Shown: positions 19,700 through 28,844 of the stretch, one piece after another
Layout: the number at the start of each line of letters is the position of its first letter
Numbering within the stretch: position 1 is the first letter of the stretch
From: DSXH01 sp020724325
Lineage (GTDB): Bacteria > Bacteroidota > Ignavibacteria > Ignavibacteriales > Melioribacteraceae
Direction of reading: 5' to 3'
Length of the DNA: 64,000 bases
NCBI GenBank assembly: GCA_040756515.1
Contig: JBFLYW010000007.1
Location: 1 to 64,000, forward strand
Program-made: the position numbers and the translations under genes
Notes under the pieces: generated by a model
What the model was told of the DNA's origin: nothing
What the model saw: only the letters and a program-made list of their open reading frames with translations
Databases searched by the model: none

Positions 19700-20839
19700 T
19701 TATTTTATTGAAAAATGGTAAATGGTTGTCTGCTTATATTCCTGACCCGGATACAGAGTTACTGATGGGAAATCAGGTTTGTTCGGTGAATCCGGAAAAT
19801 ATTGTGCTTCCAAACATAGTCCGGTTCTATATTGATAGCTAATTCCATTTTTACCTTTTATAGAGCCGTCAAGAAAATTACCTGAGTAGAACTGCATTCC
19901 GGGCTGGTCTGTAAAAATAGTCATTACTCTTCCGCTAACCGGTTCGTATAATTCAACTGCCTTGTTCACATTTCTATCAAAATTTCTTAATACCCAATTA
20001 TGATCGTACCCCTTTCCAAATATTAACTGCTCAAAGTTATCATTTATTCTTGCACCAATTGCAGCCGGGGTTCTAAAATCCAATGGAGTTTTATCAACTG
20101 ATTTTTTTTCACCTGTTGTAATTAATCCTTTATCAACGGGAGTGAAAGCATCGGCTTCAATAATTAATTGATGATCAAGAATTGTATTTGCAGGGTTTCC
20201 GGTTAAATTGAAATATGAATGATGCGTTGGGTTTAGAATTGTCGGTTTATCTGTTGTTCCATAATAATCGATTCGTAATTCATTTTTATTAGTCAAAGTA
20301 TATGTAACCGAAATTGTAACATTGCCGGGATATCCTTCCTCTCCATCGGGACTAAAATAAGTAAGAGCAAGCGAGGGTTCGCCGGTATCTGAAACAACCT
20401 TTGCATCCCACAGAACTTTATGAAAACCAACATTACCGCCGTGCAAATGATTTTCGCCGTCATTAAGAGCAAGCTGATATTCTTTACCGTCTAACTTAAA
20501 TTTCCCTTTACCAATCCGGTTTCCATACCGTCCTACAATTGCGCCTTGATAGGATTTATCTTGAACATAACCCGAGAGCGAGTCGTAACCAAGTGTAACA
20601 TCTTCAAATTTTCCATTTCGATCCGGAACAATAATAGATCTTACAATTGCTCCATAATTAATTATTTTAGCTTGCATTCCGGAATTATTTTTTAATGTGA
20701 ATTGATATACTTCTCTTCCATCCGGTAATTTTCCATAGAGTGATTTTTCGACCATTATTTCGACCTTTGCATTATTAGAACAACCGATAATTATTAGAGA
20801 TAAAAATAAGATTACTTTATTCAAGATACATTTCTTCAT
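19700..20839 (-). CDS. galM: Aldose 1-epimerase (mutarotase), lipoprotein
   Basis: The 379-residue protein has a lipoprotein signal (LIIIGC, Cys about residue 20) and a GalM beta-sandwich. Family motifs are RYGNRIGKGKF, ENHLHGGNVGFHKVLW, NPTHHSYFNLTG with the catalytic His, and the late GLCLEAQYFPDSPN with the catalytic Glu. It interconverts alpha and beta sugar anomers, here probably in the periplasm before uptake by the neighbouring symporter. Only 3 bases separate it from GH115 upstream. Confidence 0.9.
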   Translation of the reverse strand: MKKCILNKVILFLSLIIIGCSNNAKVEIMVEKSLYGKLPDGREVYQFTLKNNSGMQAKIINYGAIVRSIIVPDRNGKFEDVTLGYDSLSGYVQDKSYQGAIVGRYGNRIGKGKFKLDGKEYQLALNDGENHLHGGNVGFHKVLWDAKVVSDTGEPSLALTYFSPDGEEGYPGNVTISVTYTLTNKNELRIDYYGTTDKPTILNPTHHSYFNLTGNPANTILDHQLIIEADAFTPVDKGLITTGEKKSVDKTPLDFRTPAAIGARINDNFEQLIFGKGYDHNWVLRNFDRNVNKAVELYEPVSGRVMTIFTDQPGMQFYSGNFLDGSIKGKNGISYQYRTGLCLEAQYFPDSPNKPDFPSVTLYPGQEYKQTTIYHFSIK

Positions 20840-20842
20840 AGT

Positions 20843-23752
20843 TCATCTCCGCTGATATTTCTTGTTACTTAAATTTCGATTATAACTTTGAGGAGGACCA
20901 AGGTAGCTCTGTTTTACACCTAAAGGATAAGTTTCAACAACAATTTTCTGAAAAACTACGCCGGGGTCTACAGCCCACACTTTTAAAATATGTTCACCCT
21001 CTTCTTTAATGGAATGAACTGTTGTTGTAACTTTTATATTGTTACCAACCTTTTGATTCCATTCGTTCGGATATTTCCAGTCGGGAATTGTATCGGCAAT
21101 ATGAATATTTACTATTTGAGGAGGTTCGTTATTGAAAGATACGGCATAACGCAGTCCTTGTGTATGCTGAAAATTTAGTGTGGGCGATAAATATAGATTA
21201 ACCTTCATCTCACCCTTAGAGAAGAAATGAATTTTATATTCCAATCTTGGGCTGGTATCATCTAAAGTTTGCTGCTGAACAGTAACCGGTTCAATAATCA
21301 TTGCAGATGCCGTTCTGCCCAGATTGGGAATTTTAGTCCACTTAACCAAATCGGTTTCTACTGCATTATAAAAATTTTCGGCTTTCATAGAAACATAACC
21401 ATTGCTCTCTACAAATGAATCATCACTTACCTTAATTGATTTATAATTATTAATAATCAGGTTAACAGTAACACTTGTGCCTGTTCCATTAATTATTATA
21501 GGGACCAGCTGCTTTCCAACAGGTGCTTTTTTCCAATCGATACTTACAAAAATTCTTTTCTCTTTTTCGATTTTTCCATTAGTATCAGAAACAATTATCC
21601 ATGGTTGAGGAACTTTAATAACAAAATTAAAATCTTTTTTGCCTCTATTAAAGATTTCTATAAAATAAGCTTGCTTATTGAAAGAGTCGAATTCGGGTAA
21701 AACAGCATCGCTTTGTTCTTTAGCCCACCAATATTTAGATCCTTCAACTGCAACGCCCATTTCGGCTTCATCGGAAATATTAATTACTTTTACTTCCGGC
21801 ATATAATTTTTATCGGGCTGCTGCCAGGATGTATAACCGATATGAGTTTGATCCATCATATGTGCCCACTTACCATCAGCCATTATGTTATTATAATAAT
21901 ATGTAATTGAAGAATCTTTTTCGAACAACTGCTTTGCAAGTTTTGCATAATCGTTAGTTGATGCGCGTCCCTGTAGAGCATATAAACGGTTTTTACCAAC
22001 CGTAACATATAATTCATTTAGATTAGCACACGCTTCCGGCTGATGCAGAACTAATTGATAGAAAGCGGCATCGTAATCTGCTGGAAGAAGTTTACCGATT
22101 TTTTTTGCTTTTTCTACAAGCGCATTATACTCTGCAACAATAGTTTCGGCTTCTCTATAATTTGTTAAGCTGTATGTATCGGCATAGAGCATTTCCGGTT
22201 TACGCCGCGAATTAAATTTTGTGTATTTATTTAGTATGTCTGCAATTTCGTTAGAGTATTTATTTCCGAACTGTTTTTCAGCCCATAGCCGTGAATACTC
22301 CGGTAAATCCGATGCAGATATTTTTTCTGGGTCCCAGGCATAATCGAGAAAAAATTGTGTTGGAAATTCCATCGGTTTAATATCGCCCACATTTACAATC
22401 CATATTTCCCTTGCACCGTATTCATATGCAAGATGCATCTGTTCCCACACGCGTTCAATCTGGTTGGTGTTTAACCATTTATAATTTCTTGGGCCGCCTA
22501 CAAAATCGTAATGATAATAAATTCCATAACCGCCTTTGCGCTGTGGAGCGGATAATTTAGGAAGTAAGCGAAGATTTCCCCAGTTGTCATCACAAAGCAG
22601 AATTGTTACATCATCAGGGACGCGCATTCCCTTTTCATAATACTCTTGAACTTCCTTATACAACGCCCAGACTTGAGGAATTGTAGTAATATCTTTTTTA
22701 GTAACGTCCGCGATAATATCTCTCTGGTCGGCAACAATTTTTTCGAGGAGTGAAACATTGGCTTCGGGACTCATAGCTTCATCGCCGTCTCCTCGCATAG
22801 CAAGAGTAATAATGCTCTCGTAGTTGCCCATTCTTTCAATTCCATCTCTCCAGAATTTTCTGAGTGCGCTATCGTTTTTCTCGTAGTTCCAGGGTCCGGA
22901 GCCATAGCGCCGCCATTCGTCATGCGCACGCATCATGGGCTCGTGATGGGAGGTGCTTATTACAACGCCGTACTCATCGGCAAGTTTAGGATTAAGAGGG
23001 TCGTCATCATAAAAAGCACTGCCCCACATTGCCGGCCAAAGAAAATTTCCTTTTAAACGAAGAATTAATTCAAATACATGTTCATAAAATTTATGATTGA
23101 ACCCGCCAAATTTTTTTTGCGACCAGCCGGAGAGTGCCGGTATTTCGTCATTAATAAAAATACCTCTGTATTTAACTTTTGGTTCGCCTAAAGTAAATCT
23201 TGTTGGTAAAATGTAGATATTCGTTTTTTTCTTAACGGGTACATCTGCCCACCAATACCATGGTGATACACCAATCTGCTCTGAAAGATTATAGATACCG
23301 TAGATTGTTCCGCGCTTATCACTTCCCGAAATAATCAAAGCGCGATCCACATTCGAAAATGGTTTATCAACAACCTGAATTAAAAACGACTCCCATTTAC
23401 CTGCAATTTCCTGAACATTAATTTTGTTCTCATTAATCAATTTATCAATCAAAGGATTTTTTCCTATCGTTCCAATCAATACTATTTCTTTGAATGATGG
23501 AAGAGTATCGGTTAATAAGTTTGGCTCTGCACCACTTACATTTTTAATATCATTTTGAAGATGTTTACTAACGCGGTGAATTCCCGGAAAATCGTCTTTA
23601 CTTATTACAATTGCCGCAGATTTTCCATTCTCAACTAATGTAAAACTCCCCTGAACTTTTTTTGTTGTTACGTAAGATTCTTGATCAAACGAAAAAGACA
23701 AATGATTAGAAATAAAGAGAAACAGCATAACCACATAGATAGATTTTTTCAT
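20843..23752 (-). CDS. GH115 xylan alpha-1,2-glucuronidase
   Basis: The 969-residue secreted protein has a signal peptide (ISNHLSFSF) and the GH115 architecture. It has an N-terminal alpha/beta domain (residues about 40-190), a TIM barrel carrying YRGIFINDE, KGNFLWPAMWGSAF, STSHHEPM, LLCDDNWGN and WIVNVGDIKPMEFP, a helical region, and a C-terminal beta-domain from about residue 800. GH115 enzymes remove (4-O-methyl-)glucuronic acid from both terminal and internal xylose units. It starts the operon that ends with the HAD gene. The glucuronate it frees would feed the UxuA/SDR pathway encoded at 48-51 kb. Length matches the family. Confidence 0.93.
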   Translation of the reverse strand: MKKSIYVVMLFLFISNHLSFSFDQESYVTTKKVQGSFTLVENGKSAAIVISKDDFPGIHRVSKHLQNDIKNVSGAEPNLLTDTLPSFKEIVLIGTIGKNPLIDKLINENKINVQEIAGKWESFLIQVVDKPFSNVDRALIISGSDKRGTIYGIYNLSEQIGVSPWYWWADVPVKKKTNIYILPTRFTLGEPKVKYRGIFINDEIPALSGWSQKKFGGFNHKFYEHVFELILRLKGNFLWPAMWGSAFYDDDPLNPKLADEYGVVISTSHHEPMMRAHDEWRRYGSGPWNYEKNDSALRKFWRDGIERMGNYESIITLAMRGDGDEAMSPEANVSLLEKIVADQRDIIADVTKKDITTIPQVWALYKEVQEYYEKGMRVPDDVTILLCDDNWGNLRLLPKLSAPQRKGGYGIYYHYDFVGGPRNYKWLNTNQIERVWEQMHLAYEYGAREIWIVNVGDIKPMEFPTQFFLDYAWDPEKISASDLPEYSRLWAEKQFGNKYSNEIADILNKYTKFNSRRKPEMLYADTYSLTNYREAETIVAEYNALVEKAKKIGKLLPADYDAAFYQLVLHQPEACANLNELYVTVGKNRLYALQGRASTNDYAKLAKQLFEKDSSITYYYNNIMADGKWAHMMDQTHIGYTSWQQPDKNYMPEVKVINISDEAEMGVAVEGSKYWWAKEQSDAVLPEFDSFNKQAYFIEIFNRGKKDFNFVIKVPQPWIIVSDTNGKIEKEKRIFVSIDWKKAPVGKQLVPIIINGTGTSVTVNLIINNYKSIKVSDDSFVESNGYVSMKAENFYNAVETDLVKWTKIPNLGRTASAMIIEPVTVQQQTLDDTSPRLEYKIHFFSKGEMKVNLYLSPTLNFQHTQGLRYAVSFNNEPPQIVNIHIADTIPDWKYPNEWNQKVGNNIKVTTTVHSIKEEGEHILKVWAVDPGVVFQKIVVETYPLGVKQSYLGPPQSYNRNLSNKKYQRR

Positions 23753-23827
23753 GTCAACCCTGTTTTATAATTGATTTGCATTCTGCTTATTACAAAAAAT
23801 CATGCGATTACCTTCTAACTGATTTAT

Positions 23828-23892
23828 GCCACTAAAACACAAAATTTCACGAAAGTCTTTGGTGTTATTTAGTGCTTTTGTGATTTTGTGGC
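23828..23892. repeat. Imperfect inverted repeat (GCCACTAAAACAC type)
   Basis: Arms GCCACTAAAACACAAAA (from 23828) and TTTTGTGATTTTGTGGC (ending 23892) are imperfectly complementary and can form a long stem with a GTGTTATTT-like loop region. It lies in the 164-base gap between the SASA esterase and GH115 and could act as a transcript-end hairpin or be a decayed repeat element. Confidence 0.6.
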
Positions 23893-23916
23893 GATTACTT
23901 TTTTTATTACTACTCT

Positions 23917-25863
23917 TTACTGAAAATCATCGGTCCGAAACGGTGAAGCCGGCAGCCCTTCTTTATTATACAGGTTAGCTCCTTCAGGGTTGTATGCCCA
24001 GGCATATCTTACCGCTGCGGGTTTAGACACGTGCCCGCTCCATACAATAATTTTATTATTTACAATTTTTGCATTAGCCCAAACAAATTTTTTGTCTTCA
24101 CCCGAAATTGCAAATTGTTTTAATTCATTACCGCCATGTGCAATTAATCCGCTTCCAATATTTTCAAATGTCAGCTCTATTGTGTTTCCTTTTATCTTCA
24201 TTGATTTATAAACCGGTCCGGAATAAACAATATTTTTTTCTTTATAAGCTAACCTTCTTGCTGCAAGAGCTAACCTTTTTCCAACATCTTTTTTGTTTAG
24301 AGGGTGAACATCATTCCATTCGCCAATGTCTATAGTAACAGCCATTCCGGTATTAGGGACAGTAAGAGATTTAAGCTGGGATTCTCTTAACAATGCCCAA
24401 GCGCTTTCGGATGGCTGATCCCTCGCTTCCAAAAAATTAGCAAGTTGAACGAATAGAAATGGGAAGCTGCCTTGTCCCCAATTTTTACGCCAGTCGGAAA
24501 TAAGTGCAGGGAATAATTTTCTGTATTCCATTGCTCTGTTTGTATTCGATTCACCTTGATACCAGATAACTCCTTTTATTCTATAATTAAGAAGCGGATG
24601 AATCATAGCGTTGTATAAACCGAGTGGTTTCCATCTAATAAAAGTCTGGCTGCCAAGCGGTTCCATTACGGCTCCAAGTTTGAAGTGCCATTCACCTTTT
24701 AGATTAATTGTATCATTACCAGCAATTAAATAATAAGGTTTATCCGGAAGGAAACCGCCTTTGCCCGAACTGTTTACTAATCTAACAGTAATTGTATTTT
24801 CTCCTTCGTGCAATAAATTTGAGGGTACATCATACCATCTGGGAGGATATTGATATGTAACATTTCCAACGAAACGACCGTTGACAAATGTAGAATCGGC
24901 ATCAACCAATCTTCCTAAGATTAACTTTGCATTTTTTCCTGAAAAAGATTGCGGCAGATTTATTTTTTTTCTGAACCATACAACTCCGTTAACATTGCCA
25001 ATTTCAGTATCTGCCCAATAACCGGGGATATTCATCTTCAGCCAGTTCTTAGTATTTAAGTCTGGGTCTGACCACCTTAACGAATCCTTGTAGCCCAGAT
25101 CTTTCTTATCAAGTAGAGAATACCACGCCTGAATTCTTTGCTGATCGCTTGTTTCAATCTGTTTTATTAATGAACTGTCTTTGAATTTTTGAGCTTCGTT
25201 GTAGTAGTGCTGAAAATTTTTTAAGGTTTCTTCACTAATCCATGCTTCTGCCGGTGAACCGCCAAGACATGCATTAATCAAACCGATTGGAATTTTATAT
25301 TTGTCATAGATTTCTTTTGCAAAGAAATATGCGACGGCAGAAAAATTAAGAACCGATTCCGGGTTAGCCGATTGCCACGAACCGTTATCGAGATCTGTGC
25401 GAGGTTTGTTAAAATCATATTTCTGCGGGACTGTAAATTGTCTGATTAAATTGTTGGACGAGTTAACAATATCGGTTTCGTAAAGAGGTGCAACGCGGCG
25501 CATCGGCAGTTCCATATTGGACTGACCGGAACAGACCCAGACATCGCCTATCAAAATATCTTTGATGGTAATAGAATTGCTTGCCTCAATTTTCATTTCG
25601 TAAGGACCGCCGGGTTTTAACTTGGGCAATGTAATACTCCACTCGCCCTTTTCATCTGCATTTGTTTTATAATTTGATTTGATAAACTGAATATTGACAG
25701 CTTCATTTGGCGAAGCCCATCCCCATATTTTAATATGAGTATTTCTCTGCAGCACCATTCCGTCGCTTATTAATCTGGGTAGTTTAACCTGGCTATGCGT
25801 GTTTAAAAAAAAGAGAAGAAAGAAAAGAACTGTATTCTTTAACAGCATTATAATTGATTTCAT
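23917..25863 (-). CDS. Sialate O-acetylesterase-like carbohydrate acetylesterase (SASA domain)
   Basis: The 648-residue secreted protein (signal peptide ending NTHSQ) has an SGNH-type SASA domain. Motifs include VWVCSGQSNMEL with the catalytic Ser, GVIWYQGESN, and DIGEWNDVHPLNK with the Asp-x-x-His pair. A beta-sandwich insert (about residues 265-395, with WFRKKINLP and GENTITVRLV) divides the domain, as in other bacterial members. In xylan loci such enzymes (CE20 and relatives) remove acetyl groups from xylose. It is 60 bases after the GH8 gene and is followed by the hairpin at 23828. Acetyl-xylan as substrate is inferred from context. Confidence 0.85.
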   Translation of the reverse strand: MKSIIMLLKNTVLFFLLFFLNTHSQVKLPRLISDGMVLQRNTHIKIWGWASPNEAVNIQFIKSNYKTNADEKGEWSITLPKLKPGGPYEMKIEASNSITIKDILIGDVWVCSGQSNMELPMRRVAPLYETDIVNSSNNLIRQFTVPQKYDFNKPRTDLDNGSWQSANPESVLNFSAVAYFFAKEIYDKYKIPIGLINACLGGSPAEAWISEETLKNFQHYYNEAQKFKDSSLIKQIETSDQQRIQAWYSLLDKKDLGYKDSLRWSDPDLNTKNWLKMNIPGYWADTEIGNVNGVVWFRKKINLPQSFSGKNAKLILGRLVDADSTFVNGRFVGNVTYQYPPRWYDVPSNLLHEGENTITVRLVNSSGKGGFLPDKPYYLIAGNDTINLKGEWHFKLGAVMEPLGSQTFIRWKPLGLYNAMIHPLLNYRIKGVIWYQGESNTNRAMEYRKLFPALISDWRKNWGQGSFPFLFVQLANFLEARDQPSESAWALLRESQLKSLTVPNTGMAVTIDIGEWNDVHPLNKKDVGKRLALAARRLAYKEKNIVYSGPVYKSMKIKGNTIELTFENIGSGLIAHGGNELKQFAISGEDKKFVWANAKIVNNKIIVWSGHVSKPAAVRYAWAYNPEGANLYNKEGLPASPFRTDDFQ

Positions 25864-25923
25864 TGTAAAAGCCCGGGTATATTTTTAAAATCGCGTGTAA
25901 TTATCAATAAATCTTTTCCTCTT

Positions 25924-27156
25924 CTAATTGACATGATAGATTCTGAAATTTCCGCTTACCTGTAATAACCCGAGCATTGTTAATAATCCATTGTAATACC
26001 TGTAATGCCCGGTTGGTATTTTCAATTCCCATAATTCCTTTACAAATTCTTTTCTCAATTCGAGGTCTGAAGCGAGTGCTGCAACAGCATTCATTGCAAC
26101 CAGTCCCTCACTATGATCGGGGAATAATTCTTTTCCATCAAGAGTGAATAAACTTCCATAATCCTTTATTCCTTGTGAATAGAAGAAGTTTAAGAGTCTA
26201 TTCGATTGTTCAACCGCCCATTTGTCTTTTGCAAACCATTGATAATCAACAGCAATGTTCATTGCAACGCGCCATGCATCATATTGAAAATTATTGTGCC
26301 CTCTGCCCCACTTATCAATCGGAGTGCCGTCAAAATTTGAATAGTCCGGTGCTAAACCCGTTTTGGGATGTACAGCTCTTTTCAAAAAACTTCTGCTTGT
26401 ATCTGCAGCTTCTCTCCAAAAATTATTTTCCTTATCTGCCCATAGAGCCCATAATTCATAATAATGAGGTACATGATAGGAAGGGTCAGTAAAATTATCA
26501 TTCTCTCCATCAGGAACAAAAACTACTTGTTTTTCTTTTTTACAAAACATATTCGTTACAACATCTTTATCGTCAGAAAATTCTGTTTTGGAGAGCATTG
26601 CATCTAAAATATTTTGCGCTTCTTGCTTATAGTTAAAAATGCCCTGTCCGTCACCCCATCGTCCGGAAGCAAAGAATAATGCCATAACAAACCATACTTC
26701 GCCGTCTGATGCCGACCCTTGAGAAATTATTTCCCCGTTAGTTCTGCAATGCCATGCGAAATAATCTTTTCTAGGACCTTCCTTATGCTGCATAAAAGTT
26801 TTAGCCCATTTCCAGAGCCGATCAAATACCTCCTTCTTATTTAGCTGAACAGCAATCATCATTCCATAGGACATACCTTCAGTACGTACATCATTATTGT
26901 TAATATCTACAATGTAGCCCATGTCTTCACCAACCGGATAATAAACCCGTTCATTTTTATCATCACCATAAAACAACTGGTTGAATGCGCTGTCAATTTT
27001 TAATTTTACTTCTTCGGCAGATAATCCTAATAGTTCTACAAAAAGATTAGAATACACACCGGTATGAAAAGCACCTTTATTTTGTTTATTGTTTCCCATT
27101 AATCCACACCCACTTAATAACAGAATTGCAAATGAAAATAGAATTATTCGTTTCAT
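25924..27156 (-). CDS. GH8 reducing-end xylose-releasing exo-oligoxylanase, lipoprotein
   Basis: The 410-residue product has a lipobox (LSGC, Cys17) and an (alpha/alpha)6 barrel of GH8. The sequence NNDVRTEGMSYGMMIA contains the catalytic acid Glu, and ASDGEVWFVMALFFAS contains the other conserved acidic residue. The Rex-type pattern (YPVGEDMGYI at the start, AVHPKTGLAPDYSNFDG, NNFQYDAWRVAMNIAVD) distinguishes it from cellulases of the family. It would cleave xylose from the reducing ends of oligosaccharides made by the neighbouring GH10 enzymes. It is probably anchored to a membrane facing the periplasm. Confidence 0.87.
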   Translation of the reverse strand: MKRIILFSFAILLLSGCGLMGNNKQNKGAFHTGVYSNLFVELLGLSAEEVKLKIDSAFNQLFYGDDKNERVYYPVGEDMGYIVDINNNDVRTEGMSYGMMIAVQLNKKEVFDRLWKWAKTFMQHKEGPRKDYFAWHCRTNGEIISQGSASDGEVWFVMALFFASGRWGDGQGIFNYKQEAQNILDAMLSKTEFSDDKDVVTNMFCKKEKQVVFVPDGENDNFTDPSYHVPHYYELWALWADKENNFWREAADTSRSFLKRAVHPKTGLAPDYSNFDGTPIDKWGRGHNNFQYDAWRVAMNIAVDYQWFAKDKWAVEQSNRLLNFFYSQGIKDYGSLFTLDGKELFPDHSEGLVAMNAVAALASDLELRKEFVKELWELKIPTGHYRYYNGLLTMLGLLQVSGNFRIYHVN

Positions 27157-27189
27157 TTTAGTCTTCTCTTTATGTTTTATTTTATTTCA

Positions 27190-28794
27190 CTATTTCAACA
27201 GAATTAGTTTTTTAACTTGGGCAAAATTACCGGCTGTTAACTGATAGAAGTAAATTCCGGATGAAAGGTGCGGGACGTTCAATTTTATATTGTGTGTACC
27301 GGCTTCGTATTCTCCTTCTGAAATATTCATTACAATTTTACCAAGTAAATCTATTAATTGAAGACGGATAAAATTTTTTTGAGGTAACTTGAAAGAAATT
27401 GTAGTAGAAGGATTAAAGGGATTAGGATAATTTTGTAACAATTTATACTCATTCGGTAAATTGTCAAATTCATTTACAGAAACAATTTTATCGCCGGTAA
27501 TAAAACTTGCAACGGTTGAATAATCGCTTGTACCTTTGGCATTTGTGGCACTTACGCGCCAGAAGTATCTTGTGTTAGCTTCGAGAGTTTTCAATTGTAC
27601 AGTTGTATCTGCTACAGAAGTATCAATAAGAGTAGAAGAAAAAACACTATTAATAGAAACCTGAACTTTATAAGAAACAGCAGAAGGGGAAGTTCTCCAT
27701 ATTAAAATTGGATTACGGGGTTGATCAATTACTAAATTAGGTGAAACAACCGTAGGGATCTTAGGTCCAAGTATAAAATTCCTCAGCCATTGAAGTGCCG
27801 GACGCTCAGCATTTCGTTCGTCAATTAAAAAAGCGTAGGGTTTCCACACTTCATAAATCATATAACCCCACAAAGTAATTCCCTTTACTCCGGGATTATC
27901 CCAGAAAATAGGAAAATAAGTTCTATAGCTATTTAATTGTGCCGTATCATCGGCTTCATCAATATCAAGTTCGGTTATATAAACCGGAAGTCCGGTTTCA
28001 ACAAGTCTATTAAGATTGCTTTGAAGAACTGAAGGCTGGTATCCTCGCAGCTCGAAATAATGACCCTGAACACCAATGCCGTCTATTAATCCGCGCACTT
28101 TTAATGAATCAATAATTCGCAAGTATAAAGTAGTATTTGTATTACTATGTAAAATATTGTACTCATTTAATATAAGCTCTACACTGCCTGGTAAATATTT
28201 TCTTGCTAATTGAAAAGAAGTAATAATCCAATCCCATCCGGTTGAGCCGTTTCCTCCTAATGCTTCTTTGTAATTAGCTCTTCCACTTAAACCGTCTGGT
28301 GGAGCATGAATTGGTTCGTTTACAACATCAACTTGATTCATTTTAGGATATCTTTCGCCAACCAGCTTAAACCATTCTTCTATCTGTGCACGTTGTTCTG
28401 AAGTGGATAATGAATTAATCCAGCTTGGCTGCTGCTGTCCCCATACTAATGTATGATGTTTATACTTGAATCCATTATTGACCGCATAATTGTAAGCCAT
28501 GTCAAGTGCCGTCCAGTTATACTGATCTTTAGAATATTCAACGCTTTCCCACTTGCCGGAATTTTCAGGAGTAACCTGATTAAAATATTTTGAGAAATTT
28601 GCACGGATAGTATTACGGACACAACTACCTAAAAATTTATCTTTACCTTCTGCTAAGGGTTGAGAAAGTATTTCAGATTGAAAAATGCTTAAAACGAAAA
28701 AAAGCAAAGCGATTATAATTCTATTCCGATACTTTAGTAACAAAATATTTTTTATCAACTTTCTCGAATAAAAAACAGCGTTATTCTTTTTCAT
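27190..28794 (-). CDS. GH10 endo-1,4-beta-xylanase with fibronectin-III-like and T9SS domains
   Basis: The 534-residue protein has a long charged N-region followed by a hydrophobic signal segment (to about residue 45) and a GH10 barrel (about 50-340). The acid/base Glu is E160 in DVVNEP and the nucleophile E275 in YITELDID; HHTLVWGQQ also matches the family. A fibronectin-III-like module (about 352-440) and a C-terminal sorting domain (NYPNPFNPSTTISF onward) follow, so secretion to the cell surface or medium by T9SS is expected. It is 50 bases after the second GH10 gene and 33 before GH8. Confidence 0.92.
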   Translation of the reverse strand: MKKNNAVFYSRKLIKNILLLKYRNRIIIALLFFVLSIFQSEILSQPLAEGKDKFLGSCVRNTIRANFSKYFNQVTPENSGKWESVEYSKDQYNWTALDMAYNYAVNNGFKYKHHTLVWGQQQPSWINSLSTSEQRAQIEEWFKLVGERYPKMNQVDVVNEPIHAPPDGLSGRANYKEALGGNGSTGWDWIITSFQLARKYLPGSVELILNEYNILHSNTNTTLYLRIIDSLKVRGLIDGIGVQGHYFELRGYQPSVLQSNLNRLVETGLPVYITELDIDEADDTAQLNSYRTYFPIFWDNPGVKGITLWGYMIYEVWKPYAFLIDERNAERPALQWLRNFILGPKIPTVVSPNLVIDQPRNPILIWRTSPSAVSYKVQVSINSVFSSTLIDTSVADTTVQLKTLEANTRYFWRVSATNAKGTSDYSTVASFITGDKIVSVNEFDNLPNEYKLLQNYPNPFNPSTTISFKLPQKNFIRLQLIDLLGKIVMNISEGEYEAGTHNIKLNVPHLSSGIYFYQLTAGNFAQVKKLILLK

Positions 28795-28844
28795 AGTAAT
28801 ATCCTTTGATAATTATAGAATCACATTTTTATATATATCTTCAT